Positions 54,686 to 64,000 of a stretch of DNA of 64,000 nt are shown here, piece after piece. The position numbers and the translations under genes are program-made. Positions within the stretch are counted from its first letter, which is position 1. Each line of letters starts with the position of its first letter. The notes under the pieces were generated by a model. The model was not told the origin of the DNA. It did not search any database and was given only the letters and a program-made list of their open reading frames with translations. The DNA lies in assembly GCA_029339505.1 (NCBI GenBank), contig JAQISU010000115.1, forward strand, positions 7,992,001-8,056,000, given 5' to 3'. The DNA is from Unio delphinus (Eukaryota; Mollusca; Bivalvia; Unionida; Unionidae).

Positions 54686-56381
54686 ATGATGCAAGAGCCG
54701 TATTTAATTCAGCCCATATATACCGGAATCTGTGACATCGAAAAGAAACGAAAAGCTGAAGAAGTAATGCAGCCTGGAAAGAAACACAGAGTACAGACAA
54801 TAGAGTTCCTGCTAGAAAAGAAAAAACCGTTTGAGGCTAACAACCCGCACCAGTTAATCATAACTAAGATTATCATAGAAGTGATTGCGGCTGATGCTAT
54901 GCCTTTCAGCATGATTAACAACGTAGGCTTCACTCGCTTTCTGAATGAACTTGAACCTCGTTACGTTATTCCATCCGAAGTCCATTTGTCAAGAACGCTT
55001 ATTCCAGATTTGCATTCTGCCGTAAAGAGTAAAAAATTTATTTTACTAGAACAAGCAGCCAACATAAGTTTTACAAGTGACGTGTGGACGAGCACAAATA
55101 ATTTGAATGCTTTCATTTCGCTTACCACTCATTGGATTGACAACAAGTGGAACAGGATGTCCATTGTTCTGTCACTACGAGATCTTGAAGACCGACACAC
55201 GGGCCAAGTTATTTTGGATAACATCCTTGCAATGTTGGCAGTGGAGTCCTCATGCGGGATAATGGTGCAAGCATGAAAAAAGCGGTGGAGTTATCTGGAT
55301 TGGATCACTTGGGATGTTTCACCCACACGATCCAGCTAGTTGTCAATTTGGACTTTTAAGTCAAAGATCCGTTATGGATCCTATTGTCACTGCTCGTGCA
55401 ATTGTTGGGCGTTTTTGGCATTCAACTCAAGCCACATAACAATTGCTCAGAATCCAGAAGTCTTTGACATGCGAGGACAGCACGCCATACCTGACACACC
55501 GTTTTATCCAGGATGTTACAACCCGCTGGAATTCTACGTTCTACATGCTCGAGCACCTCATAGAACAAAAGAAAGCTATTGCCCTCTATTGTCAGGAAAA
55601 TGATGGGGTTACAAATCTAATGGCACATGAGTGGAATTTGATGGAACGGGTTTTGATTACGCTTCGACCATTCGAACAGGAAACCAGGAATGCCAGTATG
55701 TCTACTGCAACAGCAAGCATGATCATCATTCTCATGGCAACTTTAACAAAACCTGCAAGAGTCGGAGATGACATCGGAATACAGACCATGCGGGCGGACA
55801 TGCTGAAAGATTTGCGTACACGTTATGAGGAAGTGGAGACAAACAAGTTGTGTGCACTTGCAACGGTTTTGGATCCCACTTACAAATTGTTGGTTTTTAA
55901 TGCGCATGGGCATGACGCTGTAAAGCGCATATTAATGGACGAACTACAGATCGAGTATGAAAGACAATCAACATTCCAGCCTCAGCAGAAGTAGATCCAG
56001 GACCTTCAACTTTGACTGGCCTAGATTCCTACTACCAGGAGTTATTTGCCTCTAGCACATCCGACCAAAATCTTGCCTCTGCATCCCAGTCATCTGAATT
56101 CATGTGCCAGCGCAAATTGGATTCATATCTAGCTGAGAAAAATCAGCCGAGGACTTCACCACCAAGTTATATACTGGAAATCCCGGGGAAAAACGTTCCA
56201 GCTTCTGGCAGCTGTCGCTAAACGTTTTTGTTCAATACCGCCCTCTAGCATCAATAGTGAAAGAAGTTTTAGCACCGCGGGTGCTATTTGCAGCGACAAA
56301 CGATCAAGCATGTCCGCTGAAAAAACGGAGATGCTACTATTTCTTGCAAAGAACTTGGAAGTTTTAAATTTTGATTATTAA
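54686..56381 (+). pseudogene. ZBED-type hAT transposase, multiply frameshifted
   Basis: Recognisable along its length in changing frames: VQTIEFLLEKKKPFEANN and ISFTSDVWTSTNNLNAF in the first (54686-55276), DNGASMKKAVEL and GCFTHTIQLVV in the second (55250-55358), TTRWNSTFYMLEHLIEQKKA and ALATVLDPTYKLL in the third (55443-55994), and the dimerisation end SINSERSFSTAG...SMSAEKTEMLLFLAKNLEV to a TAA at 56379-56381. At least four frame changes or stops. The N-terminal BED finger is not seen. It lies between the convergent ISL2EU-like genes. A different hAT branch from the element at 46234. Confidence 0.85.
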
Positions 56382-57119
56382 ATTTCTTTATATCTATTAA
56401 ACTGCGTGTTTTTACTTAGGTAGATGAAACATGGCAGAAATAAACTGCTTAACTTTAATGTTATATTATATTATATTATGCGCTACATAAATATATTAAT
56501 ATTCAAGACTCTTTAACTTGCATTTCTAAATTTATTATATTATAATATCTTTGCCAAAAAACAAGAACAATATCACAGGAAAATAAATACTGAGGGTGCC
56601 ATAACACGTGGATTTCAGATTGCGAGTTTTATTTGTAAAATCGTAAGTTTTTATAATCATTATGTATAACAATGTCATCATAGAAAAAACGTTTATAATG
56701 TTTCAGTGCATTTTACAAAAATAAAAAAAATTCATGGATTCTTTGTGGCTTTGAACTTCGTTGCATTTTGCTATAGTCCTGCCATATCCTTCCCCTTGTG
56801 ACATCGGTGTGATGTACAAAACGTGTGTAACACGGTTTAAAAAGATAATTTGAAAAACCTTTTAATTTAGCATTTCCGATTAATTGAATCGTATCCGGAA
56901 TCGGAAAAATTTCATGCCCAAAATCCGGAATCGGAAATCAGTAGAAAAATGCTAATCGGTTATGTCCTATCAATCACATATAACATTTCATTCAGATAAT
57001 TTCACTGGTGTAGTTCCCTTGGAATTTTCATTTCAAAATATTCAGCACATATGTACTGGTGATGAAATTCAATCAACTTATGCATTATACTGTTCCAGAA
57101 AGATTTATCAAATCTGATC

Positions 57120-59370
57120 CTAAGAATTACAGTCTACATCTGACCAAACCACAAAGTCACACCAGGGAACATTCATCACAGCCATCTGCATCTGTATTTG
57201 ATATTAATATTGATGCTTTTTCCTTAGAGTAAGTGTACCTGTCTCATTATAATGCAGACAGAACCTGTTTAACTGGTCTTTTCTCAGCTCCTTCCTGAAA
57301 GAAGATACACTCTTGTGTTCCAGGATTTTAGGACATTTAATTTCTACTATGCCATACTTTGATGGCTCAGTTGCATCTAAAACAAGTCTATCTGGGCTAC
57401 AAGCGAGTTCAGGATACCTTGGATTTACCTACATACCTGTTTTAATAACTTTCACTTCTGGGTTTGCAAGGCATAACTTGTCTTGATAACATTTGTGAGC
57501 CAGTGGTTCATTCCTTATGCCATACAGCATGGCGGAAGTTGAGAATGTGTTTCCACACATTGACAATTTAAAATTATTGGTTAATGCCACAACAGTATTT
57601 GCATTAAAAATGTTCTTGCATTGTGATGCTGTTACCCGTACTCGCCTCTCTCTCTAATCCATTGGTCTGTATGTTGTTCTTGTATCAACTCGACTGGATA
57701 AGCTCCATGTCTTTTAGGAACAGCAAGATTGCACAACATAGCTTCTCTCTGGCACTTAAGGACTTCAAGTTGGTTGTCATCTAAAGTGTAATTTTTGTAC
57801 TGATATGCTAACAAAGTTGTCCACATACTAGTATTGTCAGTGTGACATCCAATGCTCTATAAAAGGTCTGCTTTGACTTCTTCTTCTGTTCCTGACTGTA
57901 ATGAGGGTGGACTTGGATCAAAGTTAATAACATCATGGACTTTTCTATTTTTTGTACTGATATTAAGAGAATCCTGTACTTTCTTGGGCCGTTTTGCATG
58001 TTTCCTTTCTTTATTCCATGTACATTTGCAGGACATACAAGATGCTTTTTCAACATAGTCAAGCACTGCAAAAAGCAAAGCAGCAACATGATTGCATCTG
58101 CCCATTGCGGATGCTACACATGTACAAGAAGCATCTTTGACATAGCCAGAATCATAAGACAATGTCACTGTGGCATCATAAAATACATTTACTCTATATG
58201 ATGCCATAACCTTGGCTTTAACAAAATAGAATGAGTTTTTTTCAGTCTTTCATGTTCTGTACATGTCCGCTGTCAAAAAATACCTTTCCTTTTCTTAATG
58301 GTTTCAAGGTGTGCAAATCTTGTGTACAATCCTAATCACTGTCCTCAACTGATTGGTCTGGGCTTATGAACTGTACAGACTCTACAATATGGTGATGAAT
58401 GTGTCCTTTATTAAAATATTCTGGAATATTAGTTGATGGAAATGTATCCCATCCAAAGAGAGGCATAAATGGTACTGATTTCTCCATATCATTACCCTTC
58501 TGTGATGTTTTAGATTCTTGTACCTTTTTCTCATACCACTTACCGCTGTCCGCATCAATTGTGATATCCCTGTCTTTTCCTGCCTTGATACAGTCTTTGA
58601 CTCTATGAAGTACAATAATTAAAAAAATAATAATAATTAGAAGAATAACAATAGCAAAAACAATTAGTAACACATTACTTACATACCCATGCAATTATGT
58701 CAAAATTACCAGTATTATTTTCAATAATAATAATAATAATAAAAATAATGAGTAGAGGAACAACAATAGGAAAAAAACCCACCAGATAATAGTAACTTGT
58801 ATTACTTATATATCCATTCAATCATGACAACATTACTGGGATTATTTGTGAAAATAATATCAATACTGAAAGGATAATATAAGCAGTGGAACAATAACAA
58901 TAATAAATTGCACTCATAAATTTGATTATTAACGCATTGGTGGGTGTTGTGGGTTACCTTATGGTTTCAAATGGTACATAAGATACAAGAATGTACAGTT
59001 ACAAATCAAATTCATGTCAAAGTGACTTCTGGTTTGGATGATTAATGTACATATATATATATAAATACTGCAGACAGCAAAAAATCAACATTTGTGTTAT
59101 TTAAAAAAACTTTGCATACAAAGGAGTAGTGAAATTACAAGATACAAAATGCACGACACAAGAAACTATATTTAACGATCGTAGTCAGGAACACACAGAC
59201 AAAAGACTAGGTCCCGACATGTATTTGTTTTTACTCACCTTTTAAGCAGTATGCTTCTTTTCCCGTTCTTGGGCAGGCCTCGACATTCTAACCATCGCTG
59301 TAACTGAATATTAGAATGCTCATTTATATTCGGATGAATAAATTTCGCGCCTGGTACATCGTTTTCAGTA
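57120..59370 (-). pseudogene. SAP-SWIM-YqaJ exonuclease-like transposon protein, broken
   Basis: Minus-strand gene with a SAP-type exon (59370-59239: IQLQRWLECRGLPKNGKRS) ending at donor AAAAG|GTGAGT, and a main exon from the acceptor TTCATAG at 58603. Phases fit, reading LLKRVKDCIKAG across the join. The main exon has ASCTCVASAMGRCNHVAALL, a SWIM zinc finger (58110-58050), then the lambda-exonuclease-like YqaJ domain: RVTASQCKNIF, YGIRNEPLAHKCY, ACSPDRLVLD and GIVEIKCPK with its acidic and Lys residues (57630-57340). Stops at about 58334, 58248, 57860, 57455 and 57210 and frame changes at about 58240 and 57640 make it a pseudogene. Such nucleases accompany ISL2EU-type transposases. Confidence 0.7.
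58717..58749. repeat. AAT/ATA trinucleotide tract
   Basis: Short imperfect (AAT)n-like run in the intron of the YqaJ gene; a similar tract is at 52557-52572. Confidence 0.8.
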
Positions 59371-59482
59371 AGAACAATATAAAGGAAAGTATCACTTGTA
59401 GCTATTATGCTGGTTCGCCTTGTCCGAAAAGCTATTTTTAGAAACTGATATCACTGCGTGTGACGATGGACGCGTGTATATC

Positions 59483-59897
59483 AGGGTACCAATTGTTTTT
59501 CCATAGACCTCAATGCTAATATTTGGAGAGATAAATACATTTTCTATCCTAATTTAGCGTGCATCTCACACACTGTTATAGAGAACAATGTTAGATTGTC
59601 AATTCGATGATGACAAAACCAGGTATTCCTTTGCATTTAAGAGAGATAACTGTGCTGGATTATTTTCAGTCAAGTCTCTCACATTTTCAAAAAATCATAA
59701 AAAATACACAATATGATCTATATAGGAATTAGCATAAATTAACATGCTGCCAAGAGGCTAAACTTTTTTTAAAGCCTAACAGAAAGTACAACTCTTACAT
59801 AATCCACCAATCATAGCTAGTATTGTTGTTTATTTCTGACTGCAATGCTCCCTACACCTTAAGCTCCTCCCACCTGGACTTGCACAGTTGGTACCGT
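59483..59897. mobile_element. MITE, copy 2 of the 15731-16176 element
   Basis: Ends GGTACCAATTG and CAGTTGGTACCGT; matches copy 1 in the same orientation over its whole length. TATA adjoins both ends here (59477-59480 and 59898-59901), a possible target duplication. Confidence 0.88.
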
Positions 59898-60127
59898 TAT
59901 ACAATAACTATCTGTCCCTTAGTCTTTCCAACCAATGAGGCACCAACATCTGCCCACTGCGTGCATAACTAGGAAAATGTAAATATTTTGTATAAAAATA
60001 TAATTAATAAATCATGTTTTATTTTGCTTTATATTATTATAGAAAATGAAACAAAAATAATGTGCGAGTGGAAACCGATATTAGCAACAGGGGATGATTT
60101 TTCATGATTATAGAATATATAAGAATG

Positions 60128-60790
60128 TTTTCTGTATAATTTGAGTGTGCAGATTTCAAAAATGATCCCATCTGTATGACATCTTTTCAAATAAATTCAC
60201 AGGAAGCATTCAAACACATGTACCGTCCACCATTTGTAATAATGGTCTTTTTCAATTTTTGAACATTTAAGCTTAAATTTGCATATTTCTTACATATATT
60301 TTATATAGAAATGTTTTGTGAACATTCAGCTTTAAGAATAAATTGACTTTTTCTATTTTCCAGGTAATTCAGAAGCCCCTCCCCCCCAGTGCCTTTTTAT
60401 CCCCCCCCCCCTCAACATTTTGCATTAAATACTATATTTTTGAGTCATACACAAGTTGAAATTATATCTTGCTTTTAAAATGGAATGTTTTCTGCTTAAT
60501 TTGAGTGTGCATATTTAAATTATGAACCATTCTTTATGATATATTTTCAAATAAATTCACAGGAAGCATTCAAACACTTGTACCGTCCACCATTTTTAAT
60601 ATTGGTATTTAGTAACTTTTTGAAAATTCTTGACCTCATGTTATTTCATGCTGAAAGTTGCATATTTTTCACATATGGTTATATATAAATGTTAGTGAAC
60701 ATTCAGGTTCAAGAATAAATTAACTTTTCTTTATGTTCTAGGTACTTCTGAAGACTATATGTGCCTTGTTATCACCCACTCACCCTAACA
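60128..60790. repeat. Diverged tandem duplication, period about 358 bp
   Basis: Segments near 60128-60400 and 60486-60760 share blocks such as tcacaggaagcattcaaaca and gtaccgtccaccattt in the same order and spacing. C-rich runs at 60377-60412 lie between. No coding content. Confidence 0.85.
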
Positions 60791-61304
60791 TTTTTGCATG
60801 AAATAAAATAATCATGAGTCATACCAAGTTGAAATTGTGTGTTACTGTTACAACCAATAGTGCATATTCATTAGTGTTCTTGCACATGCATTGATCTGAA
60901 ATCACAATTTAGTACATAACAATTGCTATTTTAGAATTTAGTTATCATAAGATATATTTGGTCAGTTTTCATATCTATGAAATAAAATCAATGACAAAAG
61001 AAAAAAATGTGTATCAGAGATAGAAAAGAAACTGGCACAGAGTTGGTTCTCAAGAAATATTTATGGTTATTTGTTTAAATGGAGAAATACTACAGTTTGA
61101 TTCTCTATTCATTGGCTTATGATGACAACATTCATATTGATATTCACAAAAAATGGCATTACAATTTTAAATGCATTTGTTTTCATTCTTCAAAATTCTG
61201 AAAAATTATTTAACTTTGTTTTATTACCTCTTTTCCGTCTCTACTAAACATGAACATTTTAATTTTAATACCAGTGTTTCTGATAATATCTCAGTGATCA
61301 CAAT
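60791..61304. other. No gene seen
   Basis: AT-rich sequence without supported features. Confidence 0.55.
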
Positions 61305-61998
61305 CACGTACATATTATCAATAGTATCACTGAATCAGTAGGTGATACTCCCGTAGTCTCTAACATCGAAAATATATTACACAACAAACATCGTACAAAT
61401 ATTTTGTAATAAGTTTGGTATCGTGAATGACAGTACGTCTCTATAATCCGATTCCTTGCTATAATCGTCTGCCTTTTCATACAGATAAGTTTTCGTGTGT
61501 TTTTTTATTCCAAATTATGTCGTATTGTTGTAATTGTTTATATTTTGTACGTAAACTCTCGTATCGTTCTTGCTTGGGTGACATTTGAAAAAGACGCAAT
61601 TTGTGGGTTTTTCGCGAATATTCGCACATATTTTATCATTATTCTCGTAAAAAGAACTCCAAAGTATTCGTTTTTTCAGTGTATTTCTGTGTTTCTAGTA
61701 ACCCCTATTCACTTACGATTCGTCACAGGAGTGCCTTATTTTAGCTTCTCATGGGAATCTTTAATTATCCTTAAGAAAAATAAACATACAGTATCGATAC
61801 AATAGTATCCCAAATGACAAATAGTTTTAATAAAATACATATATCGGATTATAGAGACGTACTGTCATTTACGATACCAAACTTATTACAAAATATTTGC
61901 ACGATGTTTGTTGTGTAATATATTTTCGATGTTAGAGACTCGACGGGAGTATCACCCACTGATTCAGTAATACTATTGATAATATGTATGTGCACGTT
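61305..61998. mobile_element. Long-inverted-repeat element, about 690 bp with 150-bp arms
   Basis: Arms 61305-61454 and 61846-61998 are reverse complements at well over 90 percent, for example aacatcgaaaatatattaca on the left and its complement on the right. The roughly 390-bp centre has an open plus-strand frame (61497-61805) with hydrophobic, Phe-rich composition that I do not consider a gene. Looks like a foldback or MITE-type DNA transposon; I see no clear target duplication. Confidence 0.88.
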
Positions 61999-62074
61999 CA
62001 TATTGTAAGTGTTAGTTCACAAGATTTATACAGATGATCTTTAAGAGAATTAAATTACTAGTTTGTTGTATCCC

Positions 62075-62158
62075 GCTGCGGTGGCCGAGCGGTTAAGGCG
62101 CTGGACTTGAGATCCAATAGGCTAATAGCCTGCGCAGGTTCGAATCCTGCTCGCAGCA
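62075..62158 (+). tRNA. tRNA-Ser (UGA)
   Basis: Full cloverleaf: acceptor stem GCTGCGG / TCGCAGC, A box TGGCCGAGCGG (62082-62092), anticodon loop CTTGAGA with TGA at 62108-62110, a long variable arm that pairs AGGCT with AGCCT (class II, as expected for Ser), and B box GGTTCGAATCC (62137-62147). A T5 terminator follows at 62164-62168. No intron. One outer anticodon-stem mismatch (C-A) and an A discriminator are slightly unusual for Ser. Confidence 0.93.
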
Positions 62159-62314
62159 TTATCTTTTTATTTTATTAAACTATACAGGCAAATAAAAGAA
62201 TCATTTGCTATTGTTGCTAGCTGATTTTATGTTTCATAAGTAGTAATATGGGATACTTGCGTCAATGGGGAAACCCCATTCAACAAGGTCGTGGGACACC
62301 CTGGTGTCAAGGAG

Positions 62315-62397
62315 AATTTAATATGGTGGGACTATCTAGCATCAATGGGAATTTAATATGGTGGGCCTATCTAGCATGATTGGGAATTTAACATGGG
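62315..62397. repeat. 35-bp tandem repeat, 2.4 copies
   Basis: aatttaatatggtgggactatctagcat-type units start at 62315, 62350 and 62385 with few differences. Confidence 0.85.
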
Positions 62398-62871
62398 AAA
62401 TATTATTTGGACCTTTCCACAGGGACTCTTGTCGCTGCTTACAATCGACTGGTCCTACATATACTATATAATAACTACAAGGGAGGACACTTCTCTCCTT
62501 TCTCGCACGACCCATTTAAGAATAAACGCTGTTATTTCAAGCCACATTTCGCCTAGAGTAATAAATTGGGTACCAATATTTAGCTCAGACATTTGACTAT
62601 GTATCCCTGTCAGCAGTTTGACTAAATATCATACCTTTAAGGAATGCCAAATCATTTTCCCACGGTACCGCTCGACACGTACCTGATCGCGCCCGCTTAA
62701 TATTCAAGAACAACGCGCTGAATGGAATACTGCACTCTCATTGGCCAACCGAAAATAATGCATGTTGGTTTAGATTTTATAATCGTAATTTTTGGATTGG
62801 CTGAAATACATTGATATATTGCGGGTGTTTTCACTGGGATCATAGTGTTGCTGATGCTGGCACGTGTTTGC

Positions 62872-63430
62872 ATGATGGAGGATATCGTACACGCCGCAAT
62901 GTCAGGTCACAATATCATGATATTAGGGCAGGCTGGCACTGGTAAAAGCTCCTAGTTAACAATTCAAGCAAAAGACTGAAAGAAATAGGAAAAACAGTTT
63001 ACTTAACAGCCAGTACAGGTATAGCTGCTTCTCAGTTGCACGGAATGACAATACACAAGTTTTTGGGCATTCAGGACGTTCGTTTCCCCGATGATATTTT
63101 GATAGATAAGATTAAAAATAATGATGATATGATAGATATTAAAAGAAGGATTATGAATGTTGACACTCTTTTTATTGATGAAATTTCCATGCTATCTCTG
63201 AAATTATTTCTGCAAATAGAGAAGGTACTCAGAACAGTAAAGGAAAGCAATTTCCCATTTGGTGGCATTCATATCATTGTTTCTGGTGATTTCTTTCAAC
63301 TGAAGCCTGTGCCGAATGATGTGTACCATGACAGAGGAGAACTCGTTATCAGTTATCAGCCTGATTCCACATCATTATGTTTTGTCACAAGTACACAGAC
63401 AAACAGAAAGTGATTTGAACATTATATTTT
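62872..63430 (+). pseudogene. PIF1-like helicase fragment, frameshifted
   Basis: N-terminal part of a PIF1/RecD-like superfamily 1 DNA helicase. ATG 62872 leads into the Walker A motif ILGQAGTGKSS, immediately broken by TAG (62954-62956) from a one-base loss; the next frame continues VYLTASTGIAASQLHGMTIH, LFIDEISMLS (Walker B, Asp-Glu) and IIVSGDFFQLKPVP (motif III) through 63300. A second shift near 63390 gives VHRQTESDLN. The remaining helicase motifs are absent, so it is a truncated copy. It could be a relic of a Helitron, of another virus-like element or of a host PIF1-like gene. Confidence 0.8.
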
Positions 63431-64000
63431 AATAACAGACCTCATGTGAAAAAAAGAGGACAAGATAAAACACAGTTTAAAAAATCTTCCTTCTCTTTGA
63501 AATTCTTTTTTTCCTGTTCTTTTTATAATTTTCACCGATATTTGGATGTATATGTATAAAAACTTCAACACACACACACACTAAGTTCTCAGAAATTCCT
63601 AAATTTGTAACATTTTGCATCAATGAATAGCAATGATCACTCAGTTTTTCTTTGAGATACCATCCATAGGAATGATATTATCAGTTTATCACCAGTGACA
63701 ATATCATTTTTATTTGAACACGTTTTTAACAATAAACTATTACAAAAATTATATACACACTCCTGTTAAAGGATACTTGAAATAGACAACATATGTTTCA
63801 ATCAGTAATTTCATCTTCATTTCATACCATATTTTTGCTTCCTCTGATTTTCACACCTGGAATTCAGTGTCTTACACCATGTTATCCACAACAACTTGGA
63901 CTCAGTTCAAAAGAGAATTTGTACATGTGTGTGAGTATGAGAGAGACAGATAGATGGGATGGATGCAAATTAATATATATGCATAAACATTCACACATAT
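63431..64000. other. No gene seen
   Basis: AT-rich sequence with a short CA tract near 63570; no ORF or repeat of note. Confidence 0.6.

Larger units (their letters stand above)
52109..59432. mobile_element. ISL2EU/IS4EU-like DNA transposon with transposase and YqaJ nuclease (proposed)
   Basis: A THAP/DDE transposase gene (plus strand, left) converges on a SAP-SWIM-YqaJ gene (minus strand, right). That two-gene pairing is known for ISL2EU-type transposons. The sequences TTTTCGGACAA at 52111-52121 and its complement at about 59420-59430 are inverted and lie just outside both genes, so they may belong to the terminal repeats. Exact ends and target duplication were not found. A dead hAT copy (54686-56381) lies in the space between the genes and would be a later insertion. 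Confidence 0.5.

Noticed and set aside
61497..61805. 102-codon ORF in the centre of the long inverted repeat
   Set aside because: Low-complexity Phe/Ile-rich composition, no homology features, and no start context; treated as chance.

Overview
The window looks like nuclear DNA of an invertebrate animal. It is AT-rich, carries a nuclear-type tRNA-Ser gene with A and B boxes, has spliced transposase genes with GT/AG introns, many AT microsatellites, and a mix of Ty3/gypsy, Tx1/L1-like LINE, hAT, THAP/DDE and XPG-nuclease transposons. That mix fits an aquatic invertebrate such as a mollusc; the species cannot be decided from sequence. I could not recognise a single convincing host protein gene.

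Region 1 (1-11475) is the most remarkable part: an endogenous Polinton/Maverick-type (adintovirus-like) DNA virus. On the minus strand, running off the left edge, is a protein-primed family B DNA polymerase with an N-terminal 81-bp repeat tract. On the plus strand follow a Cys-rich mini-protein, an HNH endonuclease, an unknown protein, a 343-aa probable structural protein, a small Gly-rich/basic core-like protein, a candidate double-jelly-roll major capsid protein, a hydrophobic pVI/pX-like protein, an adenain-like cysteine protease, a repeat-built fibre-like protein, a membrane protein and a candidate penton-like minor capsid protein. Several genes are broken by single in-frame stops or indels, so this copy is a decaying one. 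Two genes share an identical 33-bp block ending at their ATG, a strong candidate for a viral promoter/5' leader. No packaging ATPase or integrase is in the window.

Region 2 (11476-16850) holds a 215-bp inverted-repeat block just after the last viral gene, an AT microsatellite, a degenerate ~60-bp satellite array, two foldback sequences and a MITE.

Region 3 (16850-41500) is a set of transposons inserted into one another. The host element is a minus-strand Tx1/L1-like LINE. It was split by an 8.7-kb XPG-nuclease DNA transposon (21961-30667, long TIRs) and by a 10.2-kb Ty3/gypsy element (30720-40962, 5-bp target duplication GGTAT). The gypsy left LTR contains a second 5'-truncated LINE and its right LTR contains a fragment of a second XPG transposon copy.

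Region 4 (41500-59900) carries two short TIR elements, a promoter-like stretch with NRF1- and CRE-type sites and a possible first exon, a complete hAT element (46234-49956, 5-bp target duplication, three-exon transposase with one C-terminal frameshift), and an ISL2EU/IS4EU-like pair: a THAP/DDE transposase converging with a SAP-SWIM-YqaJ nuclease pseudogene, with a dead ZBED-type hAT copy between them.

Region 5 (59900-64000) has a tandem duplication, a ~690-bp long-inverted-repeat element, tRNA-Ser(UGA) and a broken PIF1-like helicase fragment. Most coding capacity in the window is viral or transposon derived.
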